Source: Acidobacteriota bacterium (lineage in GTDB: Bacteria > Acidobacteriota > Blastocatellia > RBC074). From it: a DNA stretch of 8,909 nt. Shown here piece by piece: positions 1 through 6,472 of the stretch. Positions within the stretch are counted from its first letter, which is position 1. Every line of letters starts with the position of its first letter. The position numbers and the translations under genes are program-made. Below the pieces are notes generated by a model. It was not told the DNA's origin, made no database searches, and was given only the letters and a program-made list of their open reading frames with translations. The stretch is from NCBI GenBank assembly GCA_013140935.1, contig JABFSD010000527.1, positions 1 through 8,909 of the forward strand. Reading direction: 5' to 3'.

Positions 1-1231
1 GTTCAATGCGATTGACCAGTTGGCGCAGTTCATCCTCCAGTTTGCGGCGCAGCAGGCGTTCCGCCAGCGTTTGCGCCAGCTTCTTTTCTGACTCACTGAG
101 GTTGAGTTGAACCGGAGAGAATTGAGGTTCCCACCGTTCCGAATGTATCTCCGCTCTTTCATCCGCGCGTACCAGCAATTGGCCGAAGCCTTCATTGCGT
201 CGTTCGCCGATGCCGTGTTGTTCGAGTTGTTCCAACTGCTCGGTGGACAGCGGCTCGGCTGATTCCAGATCAAAGGTGCTGCCTGCGGCCAGCGCCAAGG
301 TTCGCGGCAGCAGTAAGCCCCATTTGCGATTGAATCCGCCGACAACTCTGGCGGTCAGAAAGGCGCTGTCTGCTTTGAGCTTAAAAGTAGTGTGTGGCAA
401 GCCCAGCAATTCGGCGACGGCAACGGATGGATCCAGCGTCGTCTGCCCCCATTCGTCGCGTAACAGCGCATCGCTCGTCAGCATCAGTTGCAAACCTTGC
501 GGCGCTTCCGGTCGGTTGTAGCCGCCGTTTTCCCGCCGACCATCATCTTCTACCACGGTGATTCGCACCTCGCCGTATCCGGCGCGGCGCGCGCGTCCGA
601 TCCAGAGCGTTTCGTGCTGTTGCAACAACGTAATTAGCTTGTCGGCAAGCTGTTCATCGGCTTCTGTCAAAATCATGCCTTGCAGCATCAACCCTGCCAC
701 CAACGCGTCGTAACGATAAACCGTGCCGGCATCGGTATCATATTTTCCAGTTTTTCGATCACGCGGGACGGCCCGGCCTTTTCGTGCATTGCGCAAGGTA
801 TGCACATTGACCTGACGCGGCGGGCTGAAGCGCTCACCTTGACTGCCTTCCTCTTTTAACCAGATGAAATTGGCGTCTATAGATTCTTCCTGAAGTTCTT
901 GCAGCGTGTGAGCAAAGTTGTAGATGGTGCGTTGCGCTTTGTCCCCTTCGACCTTTGCTCGCTTGTCATAACGCCACGCCGCTGAGACGGGCAGCGCGCG
1001 CTGTCCATCTTTCACCGGATAAGCATTGAGATAGCGCGTGGCGTCGCCCAAAAACAACGCGCGAATGTCGGCGTCGGTAGCGTCGAAGGCTTGCCGATAA
1101 AGTCCGATCAGCCCGCCACGCAGCAAAGAGCCGGGAAGATACGGCAGCGAAATCGCGCTGTTGGCTTCGCCTTGCGGGTCGGGAATCAGCACGGGTTGGA
1201 TTAACTCCAGGTTGTAGCGAATCACTCTCAT
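1..1231 (-). CDS. csx10: Csx10-like type III-D CRISPR RAMP protein, C-terminus cut by window edge
   Basis: I translated this frame by hand: 410 residues from ATG at 1231 to the window edge with no stop, so the C-terminus is missing. The N-terminus is a RAMP (RRM-like) fold, with the motif LPYLPGSLLRGGLIGLY at about residues 29-45. A first glycine-rich loop, GRARRAGYGEV, lies at 212-222 and a second, GIGERRNEGFG, at 340-350, which suggests two RAMP halves. The segment 142-181 (VNVHTLRNAR, later VYRYDALVAG) is what I associate with the Csx10 family, the Cas5-group subunit of type III-D complexes. Such subunits sit at the crRNA 5'-handle end of the cytoplasmic effector complex. The ATG overlaps the stop of the upstream Cas7 gene as ATGA, and AGGGGGTGA (1239-1247) is a good ribosome site 7 nt away, so translation is probably coupled. 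RAMP membership is firm; the Csx10 name is likely but not certain. Confidence 0.8.
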   Translation of the reverse strand, partial: MRVIRYNLELIQPVLIPDPQGEANSAISLPYLPGSLLRGGLIGLYRQAFDATDADIRALFLGDATRYLNAYPVKDGQRALPVSAAWRYDKRAKVEGDKAQRTIYNFAHTLQELQEESIDANFIWLKEEGSQGERFSPPRQVNVHTLRNARKGRAVPRDRKTGKYDTDAGTVYRYDALVAGLMLQGMILTEADEQLADKLITLLQQHETLWIGRARRAGYGEVRITVVEDDGRRENGGYNRPEAPQGLQLMLTSDALLRDEWGQTTLDPSVAVAELLGLPHTTFKLKADSAFLTARVVGGFNRKWGLLLPRTLALAAGSTFDLESAEPLSTEQLEQLEQHGIGERRNEGFGQLLVRADERAEIHSERWEPQFSPVQLNLSESEKKLAQTLAERLLRRKLEDELRQLVNRIE

Positions 1232-1968
1232 TGCGGCTTCACCCCCTGACAGAATTTGGCAAACTCGGCAAAGCGCACCTGCGTCCAGGCTTCGTCATTC
1301 AGCCACGCCTGCAAACGTCCGCGCCCGCGATTGCGCCCCGTGCCCGCGCGCCGCCAAGCCAGCGTGGCAGCGGTCAACAAAGCCAGTTCCAATTCCAATT
1401 CCGGCGTCTCTGGCGCTATGTCAAAATGCAATGGCGCCTCGAATTGTGTTGTGCGCAGGATCACGCGCTGCGCCCGCAACGAAGCGGGTTCCGGCGCGCC
1501 CAAATGCGTCATCGCCGTTTGCCGCCGCACCGCCGTCACCGACTCAAGCACCGCTTCACGCGTGAAAAAGAGCGGGGGCATTTTGCCGGTACGATCCTTT
1601 TCCAACCGGGCCGCTTTTTTCTCAGTCTCGGCCTTGTCAATTATTAAGTGTCGCACCGCTTCGGGCAGTTGCGCGTTGCCGACGTGCAGAATGCCGGTCT
1701 CATCCAACAAGCGCGCGCCATCACCCAGCAACCGGCAACGCGCTTGCTTCCATTCTTCGCGTTGGCCGATCTCACCCAGCGCATAAAGCAGGCTCTCCAT
1801 TTCCTCCGCCAGCAAGCCGCGCAACGTCCGCCCGCGCAGGAAAGGAAAACCGTAAGCATCGTGTTCGACTTCGCTGTCCACCAGACCAGGCAAGCCGTCG
1901 CCGCGCCCGAAGGTCGCGGCGCTGCTCAACTCGAAGCGTAAAGTAACAAGCCGATTAGTCTCGCTCAT
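1228..1968 (-). CDS. Csm3-like Cas7 (RAMP) backbone subunit of a type III CRISPR complex
   Basis: This 246-residue RAMP protein has the usual length for a single Cas7/Csm3 domain. The block around residues 28-51 (GLVDSEVEHDAYGFPFLRG, then TLRG) matches the Csm3 region holding the RNase Asp. By eye D31 aligns with Asp33 of Streptococcus Csm3, so target-RNA cleavage at 6-nt steps is expected. The thumb-like segment 144-180 (VTAVRRQTAMTHLGAP, then SLRAQRVIL) and the C-terminal glycine loop GTGRNRGRGRLQAW at 209-222 complete the RAMP pattern. In the complex, several copies would line the crRNA. The gene starts 14 nt inside the end of cas10, with the strongest ribosome site of the operon (AGGAGGT), and ends in an ATGA overlap with the Csx10-like gene. 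Strong initiation suits a subunit needed in several copies. A Csm5- or Cmr-type role is possible but fits less well. Confidence 0.85.
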   Translation of the reverse strand: MSETNRLVTLRFELSSAATFGRGDGLPGLVDSEVEHDAYGFPFLRGRTLRGLLAEEMESLLYALGEIGQREEWKQARCRLLGDGARLLDETGILHVGNAQLPEAVRHLIIDKAETEKKAARLEKDRTGKMPPLFFTREAVLESVTAVRRQTAMTHLGAPEPASLRAQRVILRTTQFEAPLHFDIAPETPELELELALLTAATLAWRRAGTGRNRGRGRLQAWLNDEAWTQVRFAEFAKFCQGVKPQ

Positions 1969-3793
1969 CGCACACCTCCTCTATCAAAAAGTGATGATCC
2001 ATCGCTTCGAGCGCATCGAAGTACGCACAGCGATCATCAATCCAACCAGTGAACTTGCTCTTTTGGCGCTCGTCCCAGTTCTTTAGCCGCAGTGCCTCGA
2101 TGATTTTTTCCTGCGACAGTTCATAAGTTTTCAGGAATTCCTGCACCGCCTCTGGGCCATTGCGCATCGCTTCACGCAAGGCTTTCAGCTTGTTGCGGCG
2201 TCCGGCGAATTGCTTGTGAAAGTTGAAGACCGCGATCAGCCAGTTGAAGTTTTGCAAGGTGTGCCAGTCTCTTGCGCCATCCAGCCACAACGGGCGCATC
2301 AACAACGACCCATCCTTCACTTGATATTCGCGCTGCCGGATCGCGCCCAGACTGCCGCTCAAACCGGTGGACGAAATGTGCCAGTCAAGCGCCGAGGCAT
2401 CGCGCTTTTCTTTCCCAAGTTCACGCTTGGCATCTTTGGTCAAGCTCTCGCTCAAGTCATACGCGCGCCGGAATGGGTAATGCGCTTTGACGATGCAGAC
2501 ACCGCCGCCAGTGTGAATTTTCACGCCCAGCTTTGCTTCGGTTTGCTGAGCGAACTCATGCGCAAAGACAGCGGCGAGCGACAAGCCAAGTTGTCCGTTG
2601 CAAACGAAGGTCACGTCATCACCGCCGAAGACAATTGGACGGAAAGGCCAGTAAGCTTTCGGTCTTTTTTCTTCAGGCCGTTCATCATTTTCGTCTGGCT
2701 CAAACCGCGCGAACTCAATTTCTTTCGGTGTAGCGCTGGGCTCAAGGTCGCGGTCTTTTTCGTTTTCTACGGGCGCGGCGTTTGCACCAACGCCTTTACG
2801 TTTTTTGAAGTTTGGTTTCGGCTCGGTGATGAACCAGACTTCTTCGCCTGACTGGTTCAGCTTCGGTTGCTTACACAACAAGGCTTGCAGCCGCTGGAAG
2901 ATCGCGCTCAACGCCCCGTCAGAGGCGTCTTCAATCCCTTTCGAGAATTGGCGCAACCGTTCGATATAGTGGCGATTATCTTCCGCTCCCTCAATAAACT
3001 CTCTGCGAACTTGCCCCATGTCATTGCCGTCAAGGTGAACAACCGCAATGTAGCTCTCTTCGCCGCCCTTATGTCCTAACTGGTCAAGCTCATCAGGAAA
3101 ATCAAAGCAAAGGTCTTTGAGCTTGAGGTTTTCCAGTAATCGTCGCGTTGCGTCTGATGGTTCGGTTTTGTTTCGTTTGCTCTTACGGAGCTTGGCTTCA
3201 GCTTCCCGTCCAATCAGTCGCGGCTCAGGCTCAAGCCCTTTGGATGTGAACGCCGCGACTAATCCCGTGGCTTCGCATTCTGCTGTCACACCCAGTCCCA
3301 ACTGCGGCGTAGGTGTGGCCTGACGCTGACGTTTCTTTTGGGCCAGCCGACCGTCAAGCAATTCTTTCCATCTCTCTGGCAAGTCATTTTCATCAGACTT
3401 CCAGCGGAAAGGCTCGCTATGCGCAATCACCAATTCCAACCCGGGCGCTTCACGCAAGACACGCTGCGACAAAAGTTGGGCGAAGCGCTGTGCGGCGTTC
3501 AATGACTCGAAAAGTATCAGTGCATTCCCGCCACCGGTGTAGATCAACTCCGCGCACAGTTTGCCATCTTCCATCTGCAACGCCTGATGAGGTCGGCGGT
3601 TCAGGTCATGGGCGTCACCTGCGACTTTGGGCAGGTTGTGTGTTCCCACATCATCAAGCGCCTGAAAGACCCAGGCTTTAGTCGCCAGTTCGACCAGATA
3701 AGACGCGCCCAGGTTTTCGCGTAGCCGATTGCTGCCAAACACGTAGCCCTGAATCCCCGCCGTATCAATCATCGTCAGCACTGCTTCATCCAT
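1955..3793 (-). CDS. cas10: Cas10-family cyclic oligoadenylate synthase without HD domain
   Basis: The 612-residue protein is the large subunit of a type III CRISPR effector. The first Palm starts almost at residue 1: GIQGYVFGSNRLRENLGASY at 13-32, and an inactive GGGN hairpin at 87-90. A linker (about 130-245) holds CEATGLVA, with no four-Cys zinc site. The second Palm holds DGNDMG at 255-260 and the cyclase motif GGDD at 390-393 (VFGGDDVTFV). The C-terminal helical domain follows to the end. Known Cas10 proteins turn ATP into cyclic oligoadenylate when target RNA is bound, and this one keeps the metal ligands for that. The N-terminal HD DNase is absent: an in-frame TGA at 3821-3823 lies ten codons before the ATG, so no longer start is possible. 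A charged insert sits at about 320-380. The start is supported by AAAGGAA (3802-3808) at 8 nt. The gene follows the CARF gene by 16 nt and overlaps the Cas7 gene by 14 nt. Confidence 0.9.
   Translation of the reverse strand: MDEAVLTMIDTAGIQGYVFGSNRLRENLGASYLVELATKAWVFQALDDVGTHNLPKVAGDAHDLNRRPHQALQMEDGKLCAELIYTGGGNALILFESLNAAQRFAQLLSQRVLREAPGLELVIAHSEPFRWKSDENDLPERWKELLDGRLAQKKRQRQATPTPQLGLGVTAECEATGLVAAFTSKGLEPEPRLIGREAEAKLRKSKRNKTEPSDATRRLLENLKLKDLCFDFPDELDQLGHKGGEESYIAVVHLDGNDMGQVRREFIEGAEDNRHYIERLRQFSKGIEDASDGALSAIFQRLQALLCKQPKLNQSGEEVWFITEPKPNFKKRKGVGANAAPVENEKDRDLEPSATPKEIEFARFEPDENDERPEEKRPKAYWPFRPIVFGGDDVTFVCNGQLGLSLAAVFAHEFAQQTEAKLGVKIHTGGGVCIVKAHYPFRRAYDLSESLTKDAKRELGKEKRDASALDWHISSTGLSGSLGAIRQREYQVKDGSLLMRPLWLDGARDWHTLQNFNWLIAVFNFHKQFAGRRNKLKALREAMRNGPEAVQEFLKTYELSQEKIIEALRLKNWDERQKSKFTGWIDDRCAYFDALEAMDHHFLIEEVCDERD
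1974..1980 (-). promoter_or_regulatory. Strong Shine-Dalgarno for the Csm3-like gene, inside cas10
   Basis: The minus strand reads AGGAGGT followed by 5 nt (GTGCG) and ATG. It lies within the last codons of cas10, fixes the start at 1968, and is a closer match to the anti-SD than those of the CARF gene (AAGAGGG) or cas10 (AAAGGAA). Confidence 0.75.
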
Positions 3794-3809
3794 AAACTTC
3801 GTTCCTTTC

Positions 3810-5201
3810 TCATTGACCGTTCAACCACTCCGTCATTTTCGCGGCCAGCACAGGAAGTTGCTCGCGCCCGAAGACACGAATTTGCCCTTTTCCCTGTAGA
3901 TCACTTTTGGCTTCCTGTTGAATCTTGCCAGGCTCGTCAGAGCAACAGACGAGGGCGATTCTGGCTTCATCGCCGCCGAGTTGCGCGGCGCGAATCACGG
4001 CCTCGAAGAGTTTGCCTTTGCTGCGAGCAGGTTCGCCGCCCGTGTAACAAGAACAGTAAAAAAGCTGGTAGCCGCGTAAGGCAATGACATCGGCTTCAAA
4101 CTCACGTTTCTCCGCATTGACTGGCTCGACATTGAGCGCCAGGCCATCCGTATTGATCTCACCCGCGTCTTGACAGGTTTTTAATTGAGCAAACGTGTAA
4201 TGTTCCAGCCACAACCCATCCAGCCATTTGGCTAAATTGAGCGAATCGGTGAATTCGCCGCTCTTGCACGTCGCTTCTTTTAGGCTGTCGCCATCCGCAG
4301 TCTTTAAACAGGCGAGTAGCTGGCGATAACCGTCAACGAGCTTATTGGCAGTAACAGCTTGTTGCGCTTGCACCAGTTTCTTGATGGCCCAATGATTTCT
4401 TATCGCGGTCTCCCAATCGCTGACAGGCTTCAGCACGATTCGGTCGAGTTGTGCGACGATTTGTTGCCTGTCTCGCGTGTTTAGTTTTTTGAGGTTGATC
4501 TCGCCGACTTTTTTCGTTTGGTTGTTGTTGTAACCGAAGGTAGCCTTGAGTGTGTCACACCATCCCCGCCAAAGCTGCTGCCCTGCCAAATGGCTATGCA
4601 CGGCAACTAACTCCTGGGCGGCAGGAATGGCAACGGCTTGTTGCTGATAACTGAGTGAGCGATTTTGATCGTACTCATCATGCAAGCGCAGCAGGGTTTC
4701 GACGCTGATCTGCACCTGCGGATACTGGGCGACCTTAGCCAGTTCGAGTTTCGCCACCGGAGCCGGTTGATCGAATTTGAGTTCAAGCCGTCGCGCATCC
4801 AGATAACTCATCAGCGGTTGCGGCTCGTCATCCCCGAAAAATTCCTTGAAGGTGCGATAGGCATGCACCGCCATCATCTTGGTGCCGCCGGTGTAATTCA
4901 GCCCGTACTTTCCCGGCCTGGTTTTCTGCGCCTCTACTAACAAGCTCTTCACGTCACGGCGAATGGTGGCTTCATCGGCTTCCGCTGTTTCAATCCACTT
5001 GACTGTGAGTGACAACGCCGTGTCATTGCGCAGCAAGGTTTCCAGACGTAACCGTGTCGCCCTGACATCTTTCGTAGCGATCAGGTAAACGATTCCTTGG
5101 CGTGCGGCCAATAACTTGGCGACCACCCAATTCGGCAATGGATTCGTGCCAACCAGTAAAAACAAATGGTCAACTTGGTTATCAGTGTTTGATTGCGGCA
5201 T
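3810..5201 (-). CDS. CARF-domain CRISPR ancillary protein of the Can2/Card1 (DUF1887) type with atypical nuclease motif
   Basis: This 463-residue protein has an N-terminal CARF domain (about 10-150): hydrophobic strand FLLVGTNPLPNW at 13-24 and the ligand-loop motif YGLNYTGGTKMMAVHAYR at 99-116, typical of cyclic-oligoadenylate sensors. The middle is helical. The C-terminus (about 325-463) resembles the PD-(D/E)XK nuclease of Can2/Card1: GLWLEHY at 329-335, then EFEADVIAL at 367-375 (D371), then KLFEAVIRAAQLGGDEARIALV at 397-418. The strand expected to carry E-x-K instead reads FYCSCYTGG at 381-389, so two usual catalytic residues are missing at that place; K395 and K397 follow. In the model, cyclic oligoadenylate from the neighbouring Cas10 binds this dimeric cytoplasmic protein and switches it on. 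An in-frame TAA just upstream (5211-5213) and AAGAGGG 4 nt before the ATG fix the start. It is the first gene of the CRISPR operon. The CARF call is firm; nuclease activity is uncertain. Confidence 0.85.
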   Translation of the reverse strand: MPQSNTDNQVDHLFLLVGTNPLPNWVVAKLLAARQGIVYLIATKDVRATRLRLETLLRNDTALSLTVKWIETAEADEATIRRDVKSLLVEAQKTRPGKYGLNYTGGTKMMAVHAYRTFKEFFGDDEPQPLMSYLDARRLELKFDQPAPVAKLELAKVAQYPQVQISVETLLRLHDEYDQNRSLSYQQQAVAIPAAQELVAVHSHLAGQQLWRGWCDTLKATFGYNNNQTKKVGEINLKKLNTRDRQQIVAQLDRIVLKPVSDWETAIRNHWAIKKLVQAQQAVTANKLVDGYRQLLACLKTADGDSLKEATCKSGEFTDSLNLAKWLDGLWLEHYTFAQLKTCQDAGEINTDGLALNVEPVNAEKREFEADVIALRGYQLFYCSCYTGGEPARSKGKLFEAVIRAAQLGGDEARIALVCCSDEPGKIQQEAKSDLQGKGQIRVFGREQLPVLAAKMTEWLNGQ

Positions 5202-5271
5202 AAATCCCTCTTACAGGTTGTCGAACCTCTTCGGCAATGTGAGCTAGGCACAGTAAAAGCAACGACGCGGC

Positions 5272-5299
5272 ATTATGGTTTTGGCATTTTGAGTCGCAA
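5272..5299 (-). promoter_or_regulatory. Candidate promoter for the type III CRISPR operon
   Basis: On the minus strand TTGCGA (5294-5299) and CATAAT (5272-5277) are separated by 16 nt, giving a sigma70-like pair with 4/6 and 5/6 matches. It would start transcription near 5265 and leave a leader of about 60 nt before the CARF gene. This rests on two short matches found by eye; other promoters in the gap are possible. Confidence 0.3.
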
Positions 5300-5838
5300 A
5301 TTCGTTTCCGCCTGACGTTGGGCAGCTTGTCAGAAACCTTCTTGTCATCTCTCTTTTCCAATCTGTCAGCAAGCGGCAAGCACAGCCAAAGAGACAACGG
5401 AAGCCCTTTTCGCTCAGGCTAGGCTAGCCAGACACGAATCAACTTGCGTGTGCAGAGACAAAACCAATACGGAGGAAATAAATTCAGGGCAAGCAATCAG
5501 GGCAAGTGAAACCATCCGGCGGCTCTTTTGAGAATTACTGCTGACTCTTGGCTCTGTTGTGGATGGTGCTGACGTATGTGGCGCGGTCGGCTTTGTACTA
5601 CTTATCGGCTGTACCATCGCATCAGCAAAGGCATACTAGGGAAGATGGCTTATGGGGTCAAGTTTTGATGTACGGGAATTCGAATGAGCGATCACTGCTT
5701 AGGGCTTCCAACATTGCGCTGCTGTTACGTGAAGCGTTCAGCGCGCATCGTTCATCCCGAAGCGAAATCTGTTTTTGCCGCTTGACGCGCTAGTACCTTG
5801 TCACGTTGAATTTGAGGGGTGGAGAAGCGCAATGACAA

Positions 5839-5867
5839 TGTAGGGCGGATTACTAATCCGCCCTACA
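5839..5867. repeat. Perfect palindrome just downstream of nuoI (REP-like or transcript-end hairpin)
   Basis: The arm GTAGGGCGGATTA (5840-5852) is followed by one C and then its exact reverse complement TAATCCGCCCTAC (5854-5866); T5839 and A5867 extend the pair to 14 bp. A second inverted repeat, TGAGGGGTG (5813-5821) with CACCCCTCA (5866-5874), overlaps the right arm by 2 nt and could form a competing stem. The palindrome begins 27 nt after the nuoI stop in the direction of transcription. There is no T-run after the stem, so a classical intrinsic terminator is unlikely. The GTAGGG...CCCTAC style recalls REP or short mobile palindromes. Confidence 0.75.
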
Positions 5868-5893
5868 CCCCTCATTTTTACCGTGATGGAGTA

Positions 5894-6469
5894 CTAGTCA
5901 ACCAGCACCAAATTGAACGGTTCGTGAGGATGTTTTGCCACCAGCGCTTCAGCTCGCGCTTTTTGCTTGGCGTTTGGTGTGACATCCGGCTCGCGCCAAT
6001 AATTTGCCAACAGGTATTCTTTGTCTTTGGTTAATTCGCCCGGCGTCAACACGGCCCACTCAAAGTTGTGTCCGTGATTGATCGCATCGGTGGGGCAGGC
6101 GTCTACGCAAAAGCCGCAGAGGATGCAGCGCCCGTAATCAATCTGGTAGACCTTCGCATAACGATGGTCTTGCGAAATGCGCTCTTCGTAAGGGCGCGGG
6201 TCTTCGGCGCCTTCGATATAAATCGCGTCCGCCGGACAAGCTGCCGCGCACAGAAAGCACGACACGCAAAGCTCTTTGCCGTTTTCGTCTACGCCCAAAT
6301 AATGTTCGCCGCGAAAGCGCTTGAAGATATGCACCGGCTCGTCAGGATAGCTGATCGTATCCTTCCGGTTCGGAATGTGACTCAGCGTCACGCTCATGCC
6401 TTGCGCCGTAGATTTGGTGACAGCGATTACTTCTCTAACCGTGTTGAGAATGCCAGAAAGGAATGACAT
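5894..6469 (-). CDS. nuoI: NuoI-like 2x[4Fe-4S] ferredoxin subunit
   Basis: The 191-residue protein carries two ferredoxin-type cluster motifs: CVSCFLCAAACP with Cys 68, 71, 74, 78 and CILCGFCVDACP with Cys 115, 118, 121, 125. The spacing between them and the flanking segments (GEHYLGVDENGKELC before the first, INHGHNFE after the second) match NuoI, the complex I peripheral-arm subunit that passes electrons toward the N2 cluster. The N-terminus (residues 1-30) is an amphipathic helix region as in NuoI, with no signal peptide. It starts 3 nt after the korB stop with no clear ribosome site, so it probably relies on translation of korB. The location, away from any other nuo gene visible here and beside a ferredoxin-reducing enzyme, suggests electron transfer from KorAB into complex I. 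A dedicated 2-oxoacid oxidoreductase ferredoxin subunit is the alternative, but the length and framing favour NuoI. Confidence 0.85.
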   Translation of the reverse strand: MSFLSGILNTVREVIAVTKSTAQGMSVTLSHIPNRKDTISYPDEPVHIFKRFRGEHYLGVDENGKELCVSCFLCAAACPADAIYIEGAEDPRPYEERISQDHRYAKVYQIDYGRCILCGFCVDACPTDAINHGHNFEWAVLTPGELTKDKEYLLANYWREPDVTPNAKQKARAEALVAKHPHEPFNLVLVD

Positions 6470-6472
6470 AAA

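Larger units (their letters stand above)
5202..5893. other. Intergenic region of about 690 bp between the CRISPR and kor/nuoI operons
   Basis: I see no gene here with recognisable protein features. Open frames on either strand are short, mostly start at TTG and are low in protein-like character. On the plus strand a frame stays open from 5548 to 5793 and encodes a hydrophobic run (LALLWMVLTY) followed by a basic stretch. It has no good start and may be a relic or chance. A 10-bp direct repeat, TCAGGGCAAG, occurs at 5484-5493 and 5497-5506. A GGAGGAAATAAATT segment at 5471-5484 looks like a ribosome site without a following ATG. No CRISPR repeats or tRNA-like folds were found by eye. The strong palindrome near the right end is listed separately. 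Confidence 0.6.

Noticed and set aside
195..521. 108-residue plus-strand frame
   Set aside because: It is Ser/Cys-rich and opposite the Csx10-like gene, which is open through the whole region with RAMP motifs.
1231..1941. Several plus-strand frames of 97-176 residues
   Set aside because: They lie opposite the Csm3-like gene and are rich in Arg, Ser and Pro, as expected of antisense shadows in this base composition.
2210..2851. 213-residue plus-strand frame
   Set aside because: It is antisense to cas10 over the Palm with GGDD, and its peptide has no family features; the minus-strand reading is far stronger.
5182..5397. 71-residue minus-strand frame overlapping the CARF gene start
   Set aside because: It begins at TTG with no ribosome site, has no recognisable features and runs into the CARF gene in another frame.
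5414..5617. 67-residue minus-strand frame in the gap
   Set aside because: It is Ser/Thr/Pro-rich and looks like chance; no start signal or neighbour supports it.
5839..5867. Intrinsic terminator for the kor/nuoI operon
   Set aside because: The stem is strong, but the minus strand continues ATTGTCATT after it, without a T-run, so I left it as a palindromic repeat with possible 3'-end role.
5202..5893. CRISPR array or leader in the gap beside the cas operon
   Set aside because: No direct repeats of 25-40 bp at regular spacing were seen; the only direct repeat is 10 bp with a 3-bp gap.
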